The position numbers and the translations under genes are program-made. 64,000 bases of DNA from UBA1479 sp048263775 (GTDB taxonomy: Bacteria > Pseudomonadota > Alphaproteobacteria > Rhodospirillales > Casp-alpha2), in the NCBI GenBank assembly GCA_048263775.1, contig JBLXDU010000006.1, positions 189,568 through 253,567 of the forward strand, read 5' to 3'. The notes beneath the pieces are model-generated. The model was given only the letters and a program-made list of their open reading frames with translations, searched no databases and was not told the origin of the DNA. Each line of letters opens with the position of its first letter. The first letter of the stretch is position 1. Below are positions 8,536 through 17,086 of the stretch, piece after piece.

Positions 8536-10244
8536 CCAAGCCGGCAAAGCCGAAGAAGGCGAAATCGAAAACGGCCAACGCCAATCCGGGCGGCAACGAA
8601 CTCGTGTTCGTTGCCCTGGGCGGGGCCGGCGAGATCGGCATGAACCTGAACCTCTACGGTTACGGCCCGCCGGGGGAGGAGCGCTGGATCATGCTCGACC
8701 TGGGTGTCACCTTTTCCGACGGCTGGCCGCCGGGGGTGGATGTCATCATGGCCGATCCGTCGTTTATCGAGGAACGCGCCGATCAGCTTGACGGTCTGGT
8801 GCTGACCCATGCCCACGAAGATCACCTGGGTGCGGTTCAATACCTGTGGGACCGTTTCAAATGTCCGATATACGCGACGCCGTTCACGGCCCATATCCTG
8901 GCCCGCAAGCTGGCCGAGCCGGGCTGGGAGGACGATGCCGACGTCACCGTCGTGCCGTTGCAGGGCACGTTTTCCGTCGGGCCGTTCGAGTTGGAATTGA
9001 TCACGCTGACCCACTCGATCCCCGAACCGAACGCCGTGGTCGTGCGCACCCCCTTGGGCACGGTGCTGCACACGGGTGATTGGAAATTCGATCCCGACCC
9101 GGTGATCGGCGACGTTTCGGACCAAGCGGCCCTGCGGGCCCTGGGCGACGACGGCGTTTTGGCCATGGTCTGCGATTCCACCAACGTGTTTTCGCCGGGC
9201 CAGTCCGGGTCCGAAGGCGAAATCCTGGACAGCATGACCGAGGTCATCGCCGGCTGTTCGGGCCGGGTGGCTGTCGCCTGCTTCGCGACCAACGTGGCGC
9301 GGCTTGAAACCATCGCCCGCGCGGCCCAGGAAACAGGCCGCCAGGTCGTTCTCGCCGGGCGCTCCCTGTGGCGTATCCAAAGCGCCGCCCGCGAGAACGG
9401 ATATCTGGCCGACATACCGGCCTTCCTCGACGAAGGCGACGCCGACAGCCTGCCCGACGATAAGGTCTTGATCATCTGCACGGGCAGCCAGGGTGAGCCC
9501 CGGGCCGCTTTGTCGCGCATCGCTTCCGGCGATCATCCGCGCATTTCCTTGGGCGAAGGGGACTGGGTGATCTTCTCGTCCCGGGAAATTCCGGGCAACG
9601 AAACCTCGATTGCGCGCCTGCAGAACGATCTGGTGGCGCGTGGCGTGCGGATCATCACCTCACGCGATGCCTTCATTCATGTCTCGGGCCATCCCAACCG
9701 GGATGAATTGTCGCATATGTATCAGCTGGTACGGCCGCGCTATGCGGTGCCGGTCCATGGCGAATTGCGCCATTTGCACGAACACGCGCGTTTGGCCCGC
9801 GAATGCCAGGTCGAGGCGGCGATCGTCGCCCCCAACGGCACCATGACCCGCCTTGCGCCGGGGGCACTTGAGGTCGTCGACCATGTGCCGACCGGGCGGC
9901 TGGCCCTGATCGGTGGGCGGCTGGTGCCCATGGAGGGCAATCTGATCAAGGAACGCATCCGCGGCGTGTGGCACGGCGTGGTCACGGTCACCGTCGCCGT
10001 CGACGACGGCGGCCTGGCGGAAGAACCGCAGATCACCACCCTGGGCATCTCCGAGGATCAGGACAACGACCCGGTGGTCGATGCCGCCCGCGAGGCGGCG
10101 ATCAATGCCGTGCGCTCCCTGCCGCCGCGCAAGTTGGCCGACGATGCGGCCGTCAGCGAGGCCGTGCGTCTGGCCGTGCGGCGGACATTCCGCGGACAAT
10201 TGGACATGAAGCCCGTGACAACGGTGCATTTGGTGCGTATCTGA
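8532..10244 (+). CDS. rnj: ribonuclease J
   Basis: A 570-residue metallo-beta-lactamase/beta-CASP nuclease. The zinc motif LTHAHEDHLGAV is at about residue 95, followed by further ligands in LTHSIPEPNA and HTGDWKFDPDP, then the beta-CASP domain with CFATNVARLE and the late histidine motif VSGHPNRDEL. The C-terminal domain is typical of RNase J. The enzyme has 5'-3' exonuclease and endonuclease activity and takes part in rRNA maturation and mRNA decay, as known for alphaproteobacterial homologues. The N-terminus is lysine-rich (KPAKPKKAKSKTA). It overlaps coaX by four bases. Confidence 0.96.
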   Translation: MTKPAKPKKAKSKTANANPGGNELVFVALGGAGEIGMNLNLYGYGPPGEERWIMLDLGVTFSDGWPPGVDVIMADPSFIEERADQLDGLVLTHAHEDHLGAVQYLWDRFKCPIYATPFTAHILARKLAEPGWEDDADVTVVPLQGTFSVGPFELELITLTHSIPEPNAVVVRTPLGTVLHTGDWKFDPDPVIGDVSDQAALRALGDDGVLAMVCDSTNVFSPGQSGSEGEILDSMTEVIAGCSGRVAVACFATNVARLETIARAAQETGRQVVLAGRSLWRIQSAARENGYLADIPAFLDEGDADSLPDDKVLIICTGSQGEPRAALSRIASGDHPRISLGEGDWVIFSSREIPGNETSIARLQNDLVARGVRIITSRDAFIHVSGHPNRDELSHMYQLVRPRYAVPVHGELRHLHEHARLARECQVEAAIVAPNGTMTRLAPGALEVVDHVPTGRLALIGGRLVPMEGNLIKERIRGVWHGVVTVTVAVDDGGLAEEPQITTLGISEDQDNDPVVDAAREAAINAVRSLPPRKLADDAAVSEAVRLAVRRTFRGQLDMKPVTTVHLVRI

Positions 10245-10288
10245 TAAAGACAAGGGGCAGGGACAACCGTGACGGAGAATTCTGCGAC

Positions 10289-10693
<405 letters not shown>

Positions 10694-10698
10694 CCGTT

Positions 10699-10938
10699 AT
10701 GAGTTGGCAAACCGGCCTCGCTGTTTATTTCGTGATCTGGTGGATCGCGCTGTTCGCGGTGCTGCCCTGGGGCGTGCGTCGGGTCGATCCCGAAGACCTC
10801 AATCCGGGCGAGGACCCGGGATCGCCGGCCAAGCCGCGAATCCTGTTGAAGTTCGCCGCCACCTCGGTGCTTGCCGGGATCATCTTCGCGGGGTTCTACT
10901 GGCTGCACGAATCCGGGTTGATCAGCTTCCGCCAGTAG
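10699..10938 (+). CDS. DUF1467 family small membrane protein
   Basis: A 79-residue protein with two hydrophobic helices, residues about 7-25 (LAVYFVIWWIALFAVLPWG) and 50-66. They are joined by an acidic, proline-rich cytoplasmic loop (VDPEDLNPGEDPGSPAKPR). This is the pattern of DUF1467, a short alphaproteobacterial membrane family of unknown function commonly found between mce and proS. It starts five bases after the mce stop and probably shares its transcript. Confidence 0.85.
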   Translation: MSWQTGLAVYFVIWWIALFAVLPWGVRRVDPEDLNPGEDPGSPAKPRILLKFAATSVLAGIIFAGFYWLHESGLISFRQ

Positions 10939-11405
10939 GCCCGGTCAAGGCCATCCCCTGCAGGCAAAAATAAAGGCAAGACCACTACGGTCTTGCCCTA
11001 CTCAAGTCCAGAATTCTCTAAAGCTTCGCGCCGTTTGAAGGCTGCCGCTTAATTATTGCTTCTTGCTTTTTTCCTCCCAAAACCCGGGCCCAGTCTGACC
11101 GGCAGGTACTCGTCATTGCGAGCGAGGGCATATTACCCGGAGCCCCCAGTCGGGTCACCCTTTTTCTCAAGGCCGAGCCCAAGTTTCTTCGTTAACCTGC
11201 TGATTGTGCAGGGGCAAAGATACCTCCATACGTAGATTGTTCGATGACGCCGGCCGATCAAGGGCCCGTGGACAAAGCCCCCGTGGACAAGGTATGACCT
11301 TCCCTTGTTCTTGAACCTCTTACCGGGCTTTTGGGTCCGGTGTCGCATACCACCTCGACTGCCCATCCCGCAGAGACAACCGTTAACGGAAGGATCCCGG
11401 CCCGC
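10939..11405. other. 467-base gap between the DUF1467 gene and proS
   Basis: No gene is called here with confidence. It holds a minus-strand terminator at 10966-10997, a low-confidence minus-strand ORF at 11018-11158 (GTG start, 46 codons plus stop) ending 21 bases before that terminator, and two direct copies of CCCGTGGACAA at 11265-11275 and 11280-11290. The sequence CGTCATTGCGAGCGAGG at 11112-11128 resembles the start of a dispersed repeat seen in many proteobacteria. The proS ribosome site is at about 11388-11394. tRNA, 6S, tmRNA and RNase P signatures were looked for and not found. Confidence 0.6.
10966..10997 (-). terminator. Rho-independent terminator reading on the minus strand
   Basis: A perfect nine-base stem GGCAAGACC (10975-10983) / GGTCTTGCC (10989-10997) with loop ACTAC. 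On the minus strand it is followed directly by TTTATTTTT (10974-10966), a textbook intrinsic terminator. On the plus strand there is no T-tract, so it is not a good terminator for the upstream DUF1467 gene. It implies a minus-strand transcript from somewhere in 11000-11400. Confidence 0.7.
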
Positions 11406-12725
11406 ATGCGCCTTTCCCGCTTTTTCATGCCGACCATGAAGGAAACGCCCGCCGACGCGCAGATCGCGTCGCACCGGCTGATGCTGCGCGCGGGCATGGT
11501 CCGCCAGTCTTCGGCGGGGATCTATTCTTGGCTGCCTTTGGGCTATCGGGTGCTTAAGAACATCACCCGCATTGTCGAGGAAGAACAGGACGCCATCGGC
11601 TGTCAGCAGGTCTTGATGCCGACGATCCAGCCGGCGGAACTGTGGCGTCAGTCGGGGCGCTACGACGCCTATGGCCCCGAGATGCTGCGCATCACCGATC
11701 GTCACGATCGGGACATGCTCTATGGTCCGACCAACGAGGAGCAGATCACCCAAATTTTCGCCGACGCCGTGCGCTCCTACCGCGATCTGCCGAAGATGCT
11801 CTATCACATCCAGTGGAAGTTCCGCGACGAAGTGCGGCCCCGCTTCGGGGTCATGCGTGGGCGCGAATTCCTGATGAAGGACGCCTATTCGTTTGATCTG
11901 GATTATGAAGGTGCCAGAAAGTCTTATCAGAAACACTTTGTGTCTTATCTGAAGACTTATGCGCGCATGGGGCTGAAGGCGATCCCCATGGCCGCGGACA
12001 CCGGTCCGATCGGTGGCGACATGAGCCACGAATTCCTGATCCTGGCCGATACGGGCGAAAGCGAGATCGCCTGCCATAAGGACTTTCTCGACAACAATTG
12101 GCTCGACGGTGTCGATTTCGACGGCGACCTGAGCGGCGTGGTCGAGACCTTTACCGGAAAGTACGCCGCCACGGATGAAAAGCGCGATCCGGCGCAGGAA
12201 GCGGCCTTGGGCGATGATCTGATCACTGCCCGGGGGATCGAGGTCGGGCATATCTTCTATTTCGGCAAGAAGTATTCCGAACCCATGGGGGCCAAGGTCA
12301 CCGGTCCCGACGGCCAGGAAATCGTCTGCGAAATGGGATCCTACGGGATCGGTGTGTCGCGCCTTGTCGGCGCCATTATCGAGGCGTCCCATGACGATGC
12401 GGGCATCATCTGGCCCGAAGCAGTGGCGCCGTTCCGCGTCGGTCTGATCAACTTGCGTGCCGGCGATGCGGCCTGCGATCAGGCTTGCCAGGAAATGTAC
12501 GAACAGTTGATGGGGGCTGGGCAGGACGTGCTTTACGACGACCGTGACGAACGGGCCGGCGGCAAGTTCGCCGATATGGATTTGATCGGTCTGCCTTGGC
12601 AGTTGATCGCCGGGCCGCGCGGCCTGGAAAAGGGCATGGTTGAACTGAAGAACCGGGCGACGGGCGAACGCGCGGAAATCAGCCGTGAATCGGCCCTCGC
12701 ACGCCTGACCAACAAAGAAGGATAG
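11406..12725 (+). CDS. proS: proline-tRNA ligase (short alphaproteobacterial form)
   Basis: The frame is open from 11331, but the ATG at 11406 (MRLSRFFMPTMKETP) is the family start, with GGAAGGA upstream. The 439-residue class II synthetase shows motif 2 around FRDEVRPRFGVMRGREFLMKD and motif 3 around GSYGIGVSRLVGAIIE, then an anticodon-binding domain from about residue 340. It is about 130 residues shorter than the E. coli enzyme because the editing (INS) insertion between motifs 2 and 3 is missing, as is known for alphaproteobacteria. Mischarged Ala-tRNA(Pro) must therefore be cleared in trans. A short AT-rich patch lies at 11881-11960. Confidence 0.96.
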   Translation: MRLSRFFMPTMKETPADAQIASHRLMLRAGMVRQSSAGIYSWLPLGYRVLKNITRIVEEEQDAIGCQQVLMPTIQPAELWRQSGRYDAYGPEMLRITDRHDRDMLYGPTNEEQITQIFADAVRSYRDLPKMLYHIQWKFRDEVRPRFGVMRGREFLMKDAYSFDLDYEGARKSYQKHFVSYLKTYARMGLKAIPMAADTGPIGGDMSHEFLILADTGESEIACHKDFLDNNWLDGVDFDGDLSGVVETFTGKYAATDEKRDPAQEAALGDDLITARGIEVGHIFYFGKKYSEPMGAKVTGPDGQEIVCEMGSYGIGVSRLVGAIIEASHDDAGIIWPEAVAPFRVGLINLRAGDAACDQACQEMYEQLMGAGQDVLYDDRDERAGGKFADMDLIGLPWQLIAGPRGLEKGMVELKNRATGERAEISRESALARLTNKEG

Positions 12726-12733
12726 CGCGCCCC

Positions 12734-13984
12734 GTGTTCAGCCGATTTGAATGGATGATGGCGCTGCGCTACCTGCGCGCCCGCCGGCAGGAGGGGTTCA
12801 TCTCCGTCATCGCCTGGTTTTCGCTGCTCGGCATCGCCTTGGGCGTTGCCACATTGATCATCGTCATGTCGGTGATGAACGGCTTCCGCCAGGAACTGTT
12901 GACCCGCATCCTGGGCCTGAACGGTCATCTCAGCGTGCAGGGCCAGTTCCGCGACCTCAAGGATTTCGACCCCATCGGCCAGCGTATCCGCGACCTGCGC
13001 GGCGTGATCAGCGTGACCCCTCTGATCGAGGGCCAGGTCATGGCGACGGCTAACGGCACGGCACAAGGGGCCCTGGTACGCGGCATTCGCCATGCCGATC
13101 TGGCGCGGCGCAAGCTGATCGCCGACAACATCGCCCGTGGCTCCCTCGACGATTTCAAGGACGGCGGGCAAAGCGTCGTGATCGGCGACCGCCTGGCGCA
13201 GAAAATGGGGCTTCGCGTCGGCGACAAGATCACCCTGATTTCGCCCAAGGGCAGCGCCACCGCCTTCGGCACGGTGCCGCGCACGGCGGCCTACCGCATC
13301 GCCGCGACCTTCGAGGTCGGCATGTACGAATATGATTCCAGCTTCGTGTTCATGGATCTGACCGATGCCCAGGTCTACTTCAAATTCCCGAAGGAGGCCG
13401 TATCGTCGCTGGAGGTGTTTATCCGTGACCCGGACGAGGCGCTTGAGGTCAAAACCCGCATCGCCGGCGCCGTGCCGGGGATCGGCCGCATACACGACTG
13501 GCAACAGGCCAACGCCAGCTTCTTCAACGCCATCCAGGTCGAACGCAACGTCATGTTCCTGATTCTGACGCTGATCATCCTGGTCGCGGCCTTCAATATC
13601 ATCTCGTCCATGATCATGCTGGTGAAGGACAAGGGCAGGGACATCGCCATCCTGCGCACCATGGGGGCGACTCGCGGCATGGTCATGCGGGTGTTCCTGA
13701 TCGCCGGCGCCAGCGTCGGCGTGATCGGCACGGTCGCAGGATCGGTCCTGGGCATCGCCTTCGCCGATAATATCGAGGGCGTGCGGCAATGGATTCAGGG
13801 CCTGACGGGCACGGATCTGTTCGCCGCCGAAATCTATTTCCTGTCGCAGCTACCCGCCGTCGTCGATTGGAGTGAGGTCTGCGCCGTGATCGGCATGGCG
13901 TTGGGCCTGTCGTTCCTGGCGACCATCTATCCGTCCTGGCGGGCCGCTCGCACGGACCCGGCCGAGGCCCTGCGCTATGAGTGA
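12734..13984 (+). CDS. lolC: lipoprotein-releasing ABC transporter permease (LolC/LolE family)
   Basis: A GTG at 12734 with AAGGA upstream starts a 416-residue permease of the MacB/LolCE type: one N-terminal helix (about residues 25-45), a large periplasmic domain, and three helices in the C-terminal FtsX-like domain. The motif YLRARRQEGFISVIAWFS at the N-terminus is typical of LolC/E. With LolD it extracts outer-membrane lipoproteins from the inner membrane and hands them to LolA. Only one permease is encoded here, so the transporter may be a homodimer (LolF-like) rather than a LolC/LolE heterodimer. The end overlaps lolD by eight bases. Confidence 0.93.
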   Translation: MFSRFEWMMALRYLRARRQEGFISVIAWFSLLGIALGVATLIIVMSVMNGFRQELLTRILGLNGHLSVQGQFRDLKDFDPIGQRIRDLRGVISVTPLIEGQVMATANGTAQGALVRGIRHADLARRKLIADNIARGSLDDFKDGGQSVVIGDRLAQKMGLRVGDKITLISPKGSATAFGTVPRTAAYRIAATFEVGMYEYDSSFVFMDLTDAQVYFKFPKEAVSSLEVFIRDPDEALEVKTRIAGAVPGIGRIHDWQQANASFFNAIQVERNVMFLILTLIILVAAFNIISSMIMLVKDKGRDIAILRTMGATRGMVMRVFLIAGASVGVIGTVAGSVLGIAFADNIEGVRQWIQGLTGTDLFAAEIYFLSQLPAVVDWSEVCAVIGMALGLSFLATIYPSWRAARTDPAEALRYE

Positions 13985-14669
13985 GACAGGTACGGTGCCC
14001 GCCCTGGCGCTGCGCGGCATCCGGCGCACCTTCCACCAGGGGCGGGCGGATCTGGAAATTCTCAAGGGCATCGACCTGACCGTGCGGCCGGGCGAAGTCG
14101 TGGCCCTGGTCGGCCCGTCGGGAGCGGGGAAATCGACCTTGCTGCATATCGCGGGGCTGTTGGAATCCCCCGATGCCGGCACGATCGAGGTCGGTGGCCA
14201 GGACTGTTCCGCCATGGGGGACGAAGAACGCACCCTGATGCGGCGCTACAACCTGGGGTTCGTCTATCAGCATCACCATCTGCTGCCGGAATTCTCGGCG
14301 CTGGAAAATGTCATCATCCCGCAGATCATTTCCGGCATTCCCCATAAGGACGCCAAGGACCGGGCCATGGAAATCCTAAACTGGATGGGGCTGTCTGAAC
14401 GCCTGACACACCGTCCGGCCCGGCTGTCCGGCGGCGAACAGCAACGCGTCGCCATCGCGCGGGCGCTGTCGACGGCGCCCAAGGTCCTGCTGGCGGACGA
14501 GCCCACGGGCAACCTTGATCCCCATACGGCGGACGAGGTGTTCTCGATCCTCCTGCGCCTGGCCCGGGGGGCCGGTCTGGCGGCCCTGATCGCCACCCAC
14601 AATCCGCGCCTCGCGGCGCAGATGGACCGCACCCTGCGTTTGACCGACGGCTTCCTGTTTCCCGAATAG
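13977..14669 (+). CDS. lolD: lipoprotein-releasing ABC transporter ATPase (LolD)
   Basis: A 230-residue ABC ATPase with Walker A GPSGAGKST (about residue 44), Q-loop FVYQHHHLLPEFSALENV, signature LSGGEQQRVAIARAL, Walker B LLADEPTGNLD and the switch histidine in LIATHNPRLA. QHHHLLPEFSALENV is characteristic of LolD. It powers lipoprotein release through the adjacent permease, with which it overlaps by eight bases. In related genomes dnaE usually follows closely; here a 6-kb accessory block intervenes. Confidence 0.95.
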   Translation: MSETGTVPALALRGIRRTFHQGRADLEILKGIDLTVRPGEVVALVGPSGAGKSTLLHIAGLLESPDAGTIEVGGQDCSAMGDEERTLMRRYNLGFVYQHHHLLPEFSALENVIIPQIISGIPHKDAKDRAMEILNWMGLSERLTHRPARLSGGEQQRVAIARALSTAPKVLLADEPTGNLDPHTADEVFSILLRLARGAGLAALIATHNPRLAAQMDRTLRLTDGFLFPE

Positions 14670-14698
14670 CACCAACGGGCATCGCGGGCCGGCCGTCA

Positions 14699-14733
14699 TC
14701 AAATCCGCGTGTGCGGCAGCAAATCCGCGTGTG
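14699..14733. repeat. tandem pair of CAAATCCGCGTGTG repeats upstream of the cytochrome/propeller gene
   Basis: The 14-base sequence CAAATCCGCGTGTG occurs at 14700-14713 and again at 14720-14733, exactly 20 bases apart, about 120-150 bases before the proposed start of the cytochrome c/propeller gene and 31 bases after lolD. A 20-base period puts both copies on nearly the same face of the helix, as for operators bound by a dimeric regulator. No regulator is assigned. Confidence 0.5.
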
Positions 14734-14853
14734 TCGGGTTTTCAATATCTGTTAGCGTTGGATCAAATTTGAGGGGCGCCGGCACCGACATTGTGTCCAG
14801 CCGGAGCCTCCTCAATCCCACGTCCACACAGGTTTGCCAGAGGATTTTCAGAG

Positions 14854-16104
14854 GTGTTCATTTTTGCTCGCTCTCTCGTCACGGGCGCCGCGCTGATCGC
14901 GCTCGTCCCGGCCGCCGCGCAGGCACAGCAGCTTCCCGAAGGGGCTGGAAAACAGACGGTCGAGGCCGTCTGCACCGCCTGCCACAACACGAGCCTGATC
15001 ACCCGGTCATCGGGCTACAGCGCCGATCAATGGCGGGAACTGACCGCCACCATGGTCGACCTTTCCGGCGACCCCGCGTTACGGGATGAAATCACCGGTT
15101 ATCTGGCGGCCAATTTCCCACCTCATGACAAGTTGGCGCCGACACTGATCACGGGCTCGGAGAAGATCACCTTCAAGGAATGGGTTGTGCCGACCCTGGG
15201 GCAGCGGTCCCGCGATCCGATCCAGGCCGTCGACGGCACCATCTGGTGGGCGGGACAGTTCGCCAATTTGATCGGCAAAATCGATCCGGTGAGCGGTAAA
15301 ATGACCGAATACCCTCTTCCGGATGGGGCCTATCCGCACAGTGTGACCCTCGATGCCGCCGGGAACGTCTGGTACACGGGCAACAAGAACGGAACCGTTG
15401 GCATGTTTGATCCGAAGACGGAGAAGATCACCGTCTACAAAATGCCTGACCCGGCCGCCCGCGATCCCCACACAGCGATTTTCGACAGCGCCGGGATCAT
15501 GTGGTTCACGCTTCAGCACAGCAACATGATCGGGCGTCTCGACCCCCGGACAGGGGCTGTGAAATTGGTCAAAGTCGAAACGCCGAAAGCCCGGCCCTAC
15601 GGCATCAAGATCGACGCCACGGGCACGCCCTGGGCCTCATGCAACGGCAGCAATTGCCTGATCAAGATCGACCCGGCGACCATGGCGCTGACCGAGATCA
15701 AACTGCCGATCCCGGAAACCACGGTGCGGCGCCTGGACATCGCGCGCGACGGCATGATCTGGTACGTGAATTCGTCGCAGGGGCGCCTCGGCAGATACAA
15801 CCCCAAAACCGGTGAGATCAAGGAATGGCCGTCGCCGTCCGGCAAGGCGTCGCATCCCTATGCCATCGCCGTCGTCGACGGGATCGTCTGGTACAATGAA
15901 TCCCGCCGCCGCCCGGACGCCCTGGTGCGCTTCGATCCGCGAACGGAAACCTTCCAAAGCTGGGCGATCCCTTCCGGCGGCGTCCATGCCGGGATCATCC
16001 GGCACATGCGGGCGACCCGCGACGGCAATCTGCTGATCCACCAGAGCAGCACCAACCGGATCATCGAGATCGGGCTCACCCGCCCGGCGGCGGCGACGCA
16101 ATAA
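14854..16104 (+). CDS. secreted cytochrome c / virginiamycin B lyase-like beta-propeller fusion
   Basis: The frame is open from 14791, but the GTG at 14854, with AGAGG just upstream, puts a clean Sec signal peptide at the N-terminus (hydrophobic core about 8-22, cleavage after AQA). This gives 416 residues. A heme c site CTACH follows at C40-H44, with a possible axial Met67 in ELTATMVDL, so residues about 30-100 form a small c-type cytochrome. The rest is a repeated beta-propeller with blades such as GNVWYTGNKNGTVGMFDPKT and DGMIWYVNSSQGRLGRY, of the Vgb/streptogramin-lyase type. The fusion predicts a periplasmic heme protein. Substrate and partner are unknown; lyase activity should not be assumed. 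Confidence 0.75.
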   Translation: MFIFARSLVTGAALIALVPAAAQAQQLPEGAGKQTVEAVCTACHNTSLITRSSGYSADQWRELTATMVDLSGDPALRDEITGYLAANFPPHDKLAPTLITGSEKITFKEWVVPTLGQRSRDPIQAVDGTIWWAGQFANLIGKIDPVSGKMTEYPLPDGAYPHSVTLDAAGNVWYTGNKNGTVGMFDPKTEKITVYKMPDPAARDPHTAIFDSAGIMWFTLQHSNMIGRLDPRTGAVKLVKVETPKARPYGIKIDATGTPWASCNGSNCLIKIDPATMALTEIKLPIPETTVRRLDIARDGMIWYVNSSQGRLGRYNPKTGEIKEWPSPSGKASHPYAIAVVDGIVWYNESRRRPDALVRFDPRTETFQSWAIPSGGVHAGIIRHMRATRDGNLLIHQSSTNRIIEIGLTRPAAATQ

Positions 16105-16194
16105 GTTGCGGGATAAGGGGAGAACTGCACACAATGGCAGTCGAACGTCGGACGCAATTGTCACATGACGATTCACGCACACGGATAATTGCCT

Positions 16195-16668
16195 ATGATC
16201 GTCGACCTGTCAGAAATCACCGACCCCGAAATCCATGAATTTGTTGCCTACTGGTCATCGGTGAAGGGGGCGGCTTTCGCACCGACTTGGCAGCAATTCA
16301 ACCTCTCCAGGCTCAATCCCAAATTGGTGCCCTACGTCATTGTCGCCGATGCGCTTTATGCCCCTTCCGGGGGCGAGGTGACTGATTTCATCATTCGGTT
16401 CTGGGGCACGGGCCAGACGGAATGGAAGGGCGCAGATAAGACCGGTAAACGCACCAGGGATTTCCCCCAATTCCGGGGCCCCGAAGGCTGGGAAGAGTAC
16501 CTGCGCGTCGTGCGGGAAAAGCGGCCCATTGCATCACGGGACACCGTCTACCGGGAGCAATACGGCAAACGTGTGAATATCGAGCAGATTCAGGTCCGGG
16601 TACCTTTGTCCGACGACGGCATTCTTGTGACCAAGGTCGCCACGTTCGGCTGTTGGTCGAAAACCTGA
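16195..16668 (+). CDS. PAS-domain protein (PAS_5-like, alphaproteobacterial)
   Basis: A 157-residue protein that resembles the single-domain PAS_5 family of alphaproteobacteria: an N-terminal helix, a central domain with LVPYVIVADALY and IIRFWGTGQTEW, and a terminal beta hairpin (LVTKVATFGC). No output domain, membrane helix or signal peptide is present. ATG 16195 is preferred over TTG 16189. It sits between the cytochrome/propeller gene and a RidA gene. Ligand and function cannot be read from the sequence; the family assignment rests on overall pattern only. Confidence 0.6.
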   Translation: MIVDLSEITDPEIHEFVAYWSSVKGAAFAPTWQQFNLSRLNPKLVPYVIVADALYAPSGGEVTDFIIRFWGTGQTEWKGADKTGKRTRDFPQFRGPEGWEEYLRVVREKRPIASRDTVYREQYGKRVNIEQIQVRVPLSDDGILVTKVATFGCWSKT

Positions 16669-16693
16669 TCATGTCCGAGGAGGAGAACGCGCC

Positions 16694-17086
16694 ATGCTGA
16701 CCATTCACACCTTGAACGACCAAATCTGCGGCCATCGCGACAATGGCGGGCATGCGACGGAGGTGCCGCCGAACGCGCGGTTGCTGTTCTGCAATGGTCA
16801 GGTCGGGGCGCGACCGGACGGGACGGTGCCCGAGGATACGGGCCAGCAGGTGGAAGTCATCTTCGAGCGGATCAAGGTCATCCTTGCGGCCGCCGACATG
16901 ACCTTTCAGGACATCGCCAAGCTGACGGTCTATGTCACAGACCACGCGATCTTTGACGACTTCTACCGCCTGCGCGGCCGCTATCTGGGCGACCACAATC
17001 CGCCCGTGGTGCTGCTGACCGTCGGGCCGTTTCCGCGCCCGGGGGTCGAGGTCGAGATCGAAGCCGTCGCCGCCAAGGCGGCCTAG
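16694..17086 (+). CDS. RidA/YjgF/UK114 family protein
   Basis: A 130-residue RidA-fold protein. The family signature is visible in LLFCNGQVG, NPPVVLLTVGPFPRPGVEVEIEAVA and the helix FERIKVILAAADMTFQDIAKLTVYV. RidA members hydrolyse reactive enamine/imine intermediates; the arginine in PRPGVEVE is the residue that contacts the carboxylate in active members. The gene has a strong GGAGGAG ribosome site. Its stop codon overlaps the stop of the convergent ECF41 sigma gene, the two sharing a CTAG. Confidence 0.88.
   Translation: MLTIHTLNDQICGHRDNGGHATEVPPNARLLFCNGQVGARPDGTVPEDTGQQVEVIFERIKVILAAADMTFQDIAKLTVYVTDHAIFDDFYRLRGRYLGDHNPPVVLLTVGPFPRPGVEVEIEAVAAKAA

Noticed and set aside
11112..11128. Dispersed-repeat-like CGTCATTGCGAGCGAGG as a mobile element
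   Set aside because: A single partial copy with no partner arm or target duplication in the window.
10939..11405. tmRNA, 6S RNA or RNase P RNA in the proS upstream gap
   Set aside because: No tag frame, CCA-ending acceptor, or conserved core motif of any of these RNAs was found on either strand.
11133..12392. 419-codon open frame antisense to proS extending into the gap
   Set aside because: Most of it mirrors proS; only the last 90 codons leave the gene and they resemble nothing. The orphan terminator is better treated as a separate observation.
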